Assembly (NCBI RefSeq): GCF_000013385.1 | Contig: NC_007760.1 | Span: 4,562,001-4,626,000 of the forward strand | Source: Anaeromyxobacter dehalogenans 2CP-C | GTDB lineage: Bacteria; Myxococcota; Myxococcia; Myxococcales; Anaeromyxobacteraceae | Direction of reading: 5' to 3' | Length of the DNA: 64,000 nucleotides | In this document: piece after piece, positions 62,873-64,000 of the stretch | Layout: each line of letters starts with the position of its first letter | How positions within the stretch are numbered: the stretch's first letter is position 1 | Notes under the pieces: generated by a model | What the model saw: only the letters and a program-made list of their open reading frames with translations | What the model was told of the DNA's origin: nothing | The model's database searches: none | Program-made: the position numbers and the translations under genes

Positions 62873-64000
62873 TCAGTGCTGCAGCGCCGCCAGCCGGCTG
62901 CGGGCGCGGGCGAGCTGGCCGTGGGGACGGAGCCCCTCCGGCAGCGCCTGCCCCTCGGCGAGCGCGCGCTGCAGGGTGGCGCGCGCGGCCTCGTCCTCGC
63001 CGAGCGTCTCCTCCGCCTCGGCCTTCAGCACCAGCACGCGGATGCGCCGCGGGCCCTGGGCGCGCTCCAGCGCCCGGCCGGCGGCGGCGAGCGCGTCGGC
63101 GGGGCGGTCGAGCTTGAGGTAGAGCACGGCGAGGTTGGTGGGCGGCACGTACTCGCCGGGCAGGTCGCGCTCCGAGGCGAGCAGCGCCGGGAGCGCCCGG
63201 GCCGGCTCGCCCAGGCGGACCGCGGCGGAGAGCCGCTGGCCGTCGAACGCGGAGCGCGCGAGCGGCGTGGGAGCGCGGGCGGCCTCGCGCTCCAGGAACG
63301 CGAGCCAGCGCCGCGCCAGCGCCTTCGCGCCGGCCTCGTCGCCGGCCGCGTCGCGGGCGGAGGCCAGGCCGTCGTAGAGCCACGAGCGATCGTCCGCGAG
63401 CACGTCCTTCGCGTCGAGCGCGCGGCGCGCGGCCGGCTCCAGCACGGCGAGCGCGCCCCGCCGGGCGGCCTCGTCCTCCAGCTCGAGCGCGCAGGACAGC
63501 CCCTGGGCCGCCACGCGCGCCCGGCCCGGGCCGGACGGCACGGCGGCGAGCGCCTCGCGCGCGGCGTCGGCGCAGGCCACCGGGTCGCCGGCGAGGCCGA
63601 GCGCCTGGACGCGCGCCTCGGCGGCGCGGGCGCGGCCCGGCCAGCGCGGGCCGCCCTTCGCGAGCGCCTCGCGGTAGGCGGCGGCCGCGTCGGCGTGGCG
63701 GCGCTCGCCCGCCAGCCGGTCGGCGCGGGCCAGCGCCGCGTCCGCCTCGGACGCGCGGGCCTTCCGGACGGCGCGCTCGCCGTCGAGCGCGAGCTTCTCG
63801 ATCTGCGCGGCGGTGGCCGTGCCGGCCCAGCGGAGCACCACGCCCTCGGTGGCCGGGTCGATGATCATCAGCGTCGGCCACACGTCGATCGGGAACTGCT
63901 CCACGAACGGCGCGTTGCCGGGCTTCTCGGTGTCGATGTCGAGCCGGACGAACCGCCCGGCGAGCTTCCGGAGCCTCGCGTCCGGGAGGACGTAGGCCCG
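62873..64000 (-). CDS. thioredoxin-fold protein with TPR-like C-terminus (N-terminus outside the window)
   Basis: The visible part is 375 residues and has no start in the window. Its first 60 residues are the C-terminal half of a thioredoxin-like domain: FVRLDIDTEKPGNAPFVEQFPIDVWPTLMIID with the cis-Pro, then RWAGTATAAQIEKLALDG. The CxxC, if present, lies beyond 64000. The remainder is a run of helical repeats of TPR style (ADRLAGERRHADAAAAYREALAKGG, LAVLYLKLDRPADALAAAGRALERAQGP, ATLQRALAEGQALPEG). Such proteins tend to be exported thiol-disulfide or chaperone factors. The 3' end meets REP cluster C. Confidence 0.8.
   Translation of the reverse strand, partial: RAYVLPDARLRKLAGRFVRLDIDTEKPGNAPFVEQFPIDVWPTLMIIDPATEGVVLRWAGTATAAQIEKLALDGERAVRKARASEADAALARADRLAGERRHADAAAAYREALAKGGPRWPGRARAAEARVQALGLAGDPVACADAAREALAAVPSGPGRARVAAQGLSCALELEDEAARRGALAVLEPAARRALDAKDVLADDRSWLYDGLASARDAAGDEAGAKALARRWLAFLEREAARAPTPLARSAFDGQRLSAAVRLGEPARALPALLASERDLPGEYVPPTNLAVLYLKLDRPADALAAAGRALERAQGPRRIRVLVLKAEAEETLGEDEAARATLQRALAEGQALPEGLRPHGQLARARSRLAALQH

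Overview
The window is about 75% GC with GTG/TTG starts, short intergenic gaps and strong third-position G/C bias. A gene of the myxobacteria-restricted TIGR02265/DUF2378 family, a TatT-type TRAP transporter and the rest of the gene content point to a deltaproteobacterial myxobacterium, most likely Anaeromyxobacter. This identification rests on family recognition, not on a database search. Almost all of the window is ordinary chromosome, with no prophage, integron, CRISPR array, rRNA or tRNA seen. The unusual content is in small repeats and regulatory DNA.

Layout. 0-5.3 kb: start of ispG, a SurA_N-DsbA fusion lipoprotein, trxB, moaC, a degenerate TatD-like protein, and cheR-cheW. 5.3-6.4 kb: a G-rich spacer and a RAYT transposase (RAYT1) flanked by inverted REP hairpins. 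6.4-20.5 kb: ggt, glmU-glmS, thpR, a Cache/HAMP sensor, yqgE, a DUF2378 gene, recA with a candidate SOS promoter, a LETM1-like protein, a HEAT-repeat lipoprotein and a HAMP membrane protein. 20.6-30.2 kb: glycerate kinase, fmt-rsmB-rpe, rlpA and a UDG-like gene, a DUF429 gene, a response regulator, msrPQ and an alpha/beta hydrolase. 30.2-34.0 kb: tatT-dctP diverging from a fused dctQM gene, a complete TatT-associated TRAP transporter. 34.0-42.0 kb: a PAP2_C membrane protein, a BI-1 protein, a METTL25-type methyltransferase, a phosphodiesterase, an HNH protein carrying three periodic palindromes, ybiT and an MFS transporter. 42.1-44.7 kb: a second RAYT (RAYT2) between inverted repeat arrays, followed by small lipoprotein and membrane genes of less GC-rich composition. 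44.8-51.0 kb: glycosyltransferase, PEGA protein, short RlmL-like methyltransferase, ABC ATPase and permease, and a DUF2238-NlpC/P60-PAP2 operon. 51.2-58.8 kb: a full phosphate regulon on the minus strand, phoB-phoR-porin-pstS-pstC-pstA-pstB-phoU. 58.9-64.0 kb: OmpA-like protein, diguanylate cyclase, rlmL, a secreted protein and a thioredoxin/TPR protein.

How the parts work together. PhoB, PhoR, the porin, PstSCAB and PhoU form one phosphate sensing and uptake unit. Four of its intergenic gaps carry GTGA motifs at an exact 11-bp period, which I read as PhoB boxes. Three different REP-like hairpin families occur. Two are attached to their own RAYT gene. The third appears only between convergent gene pairs, three times. 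Three other convergent pairs end on one shared CTAG, so that each gene's TAG stop lies on opposite strands of the same four bases.
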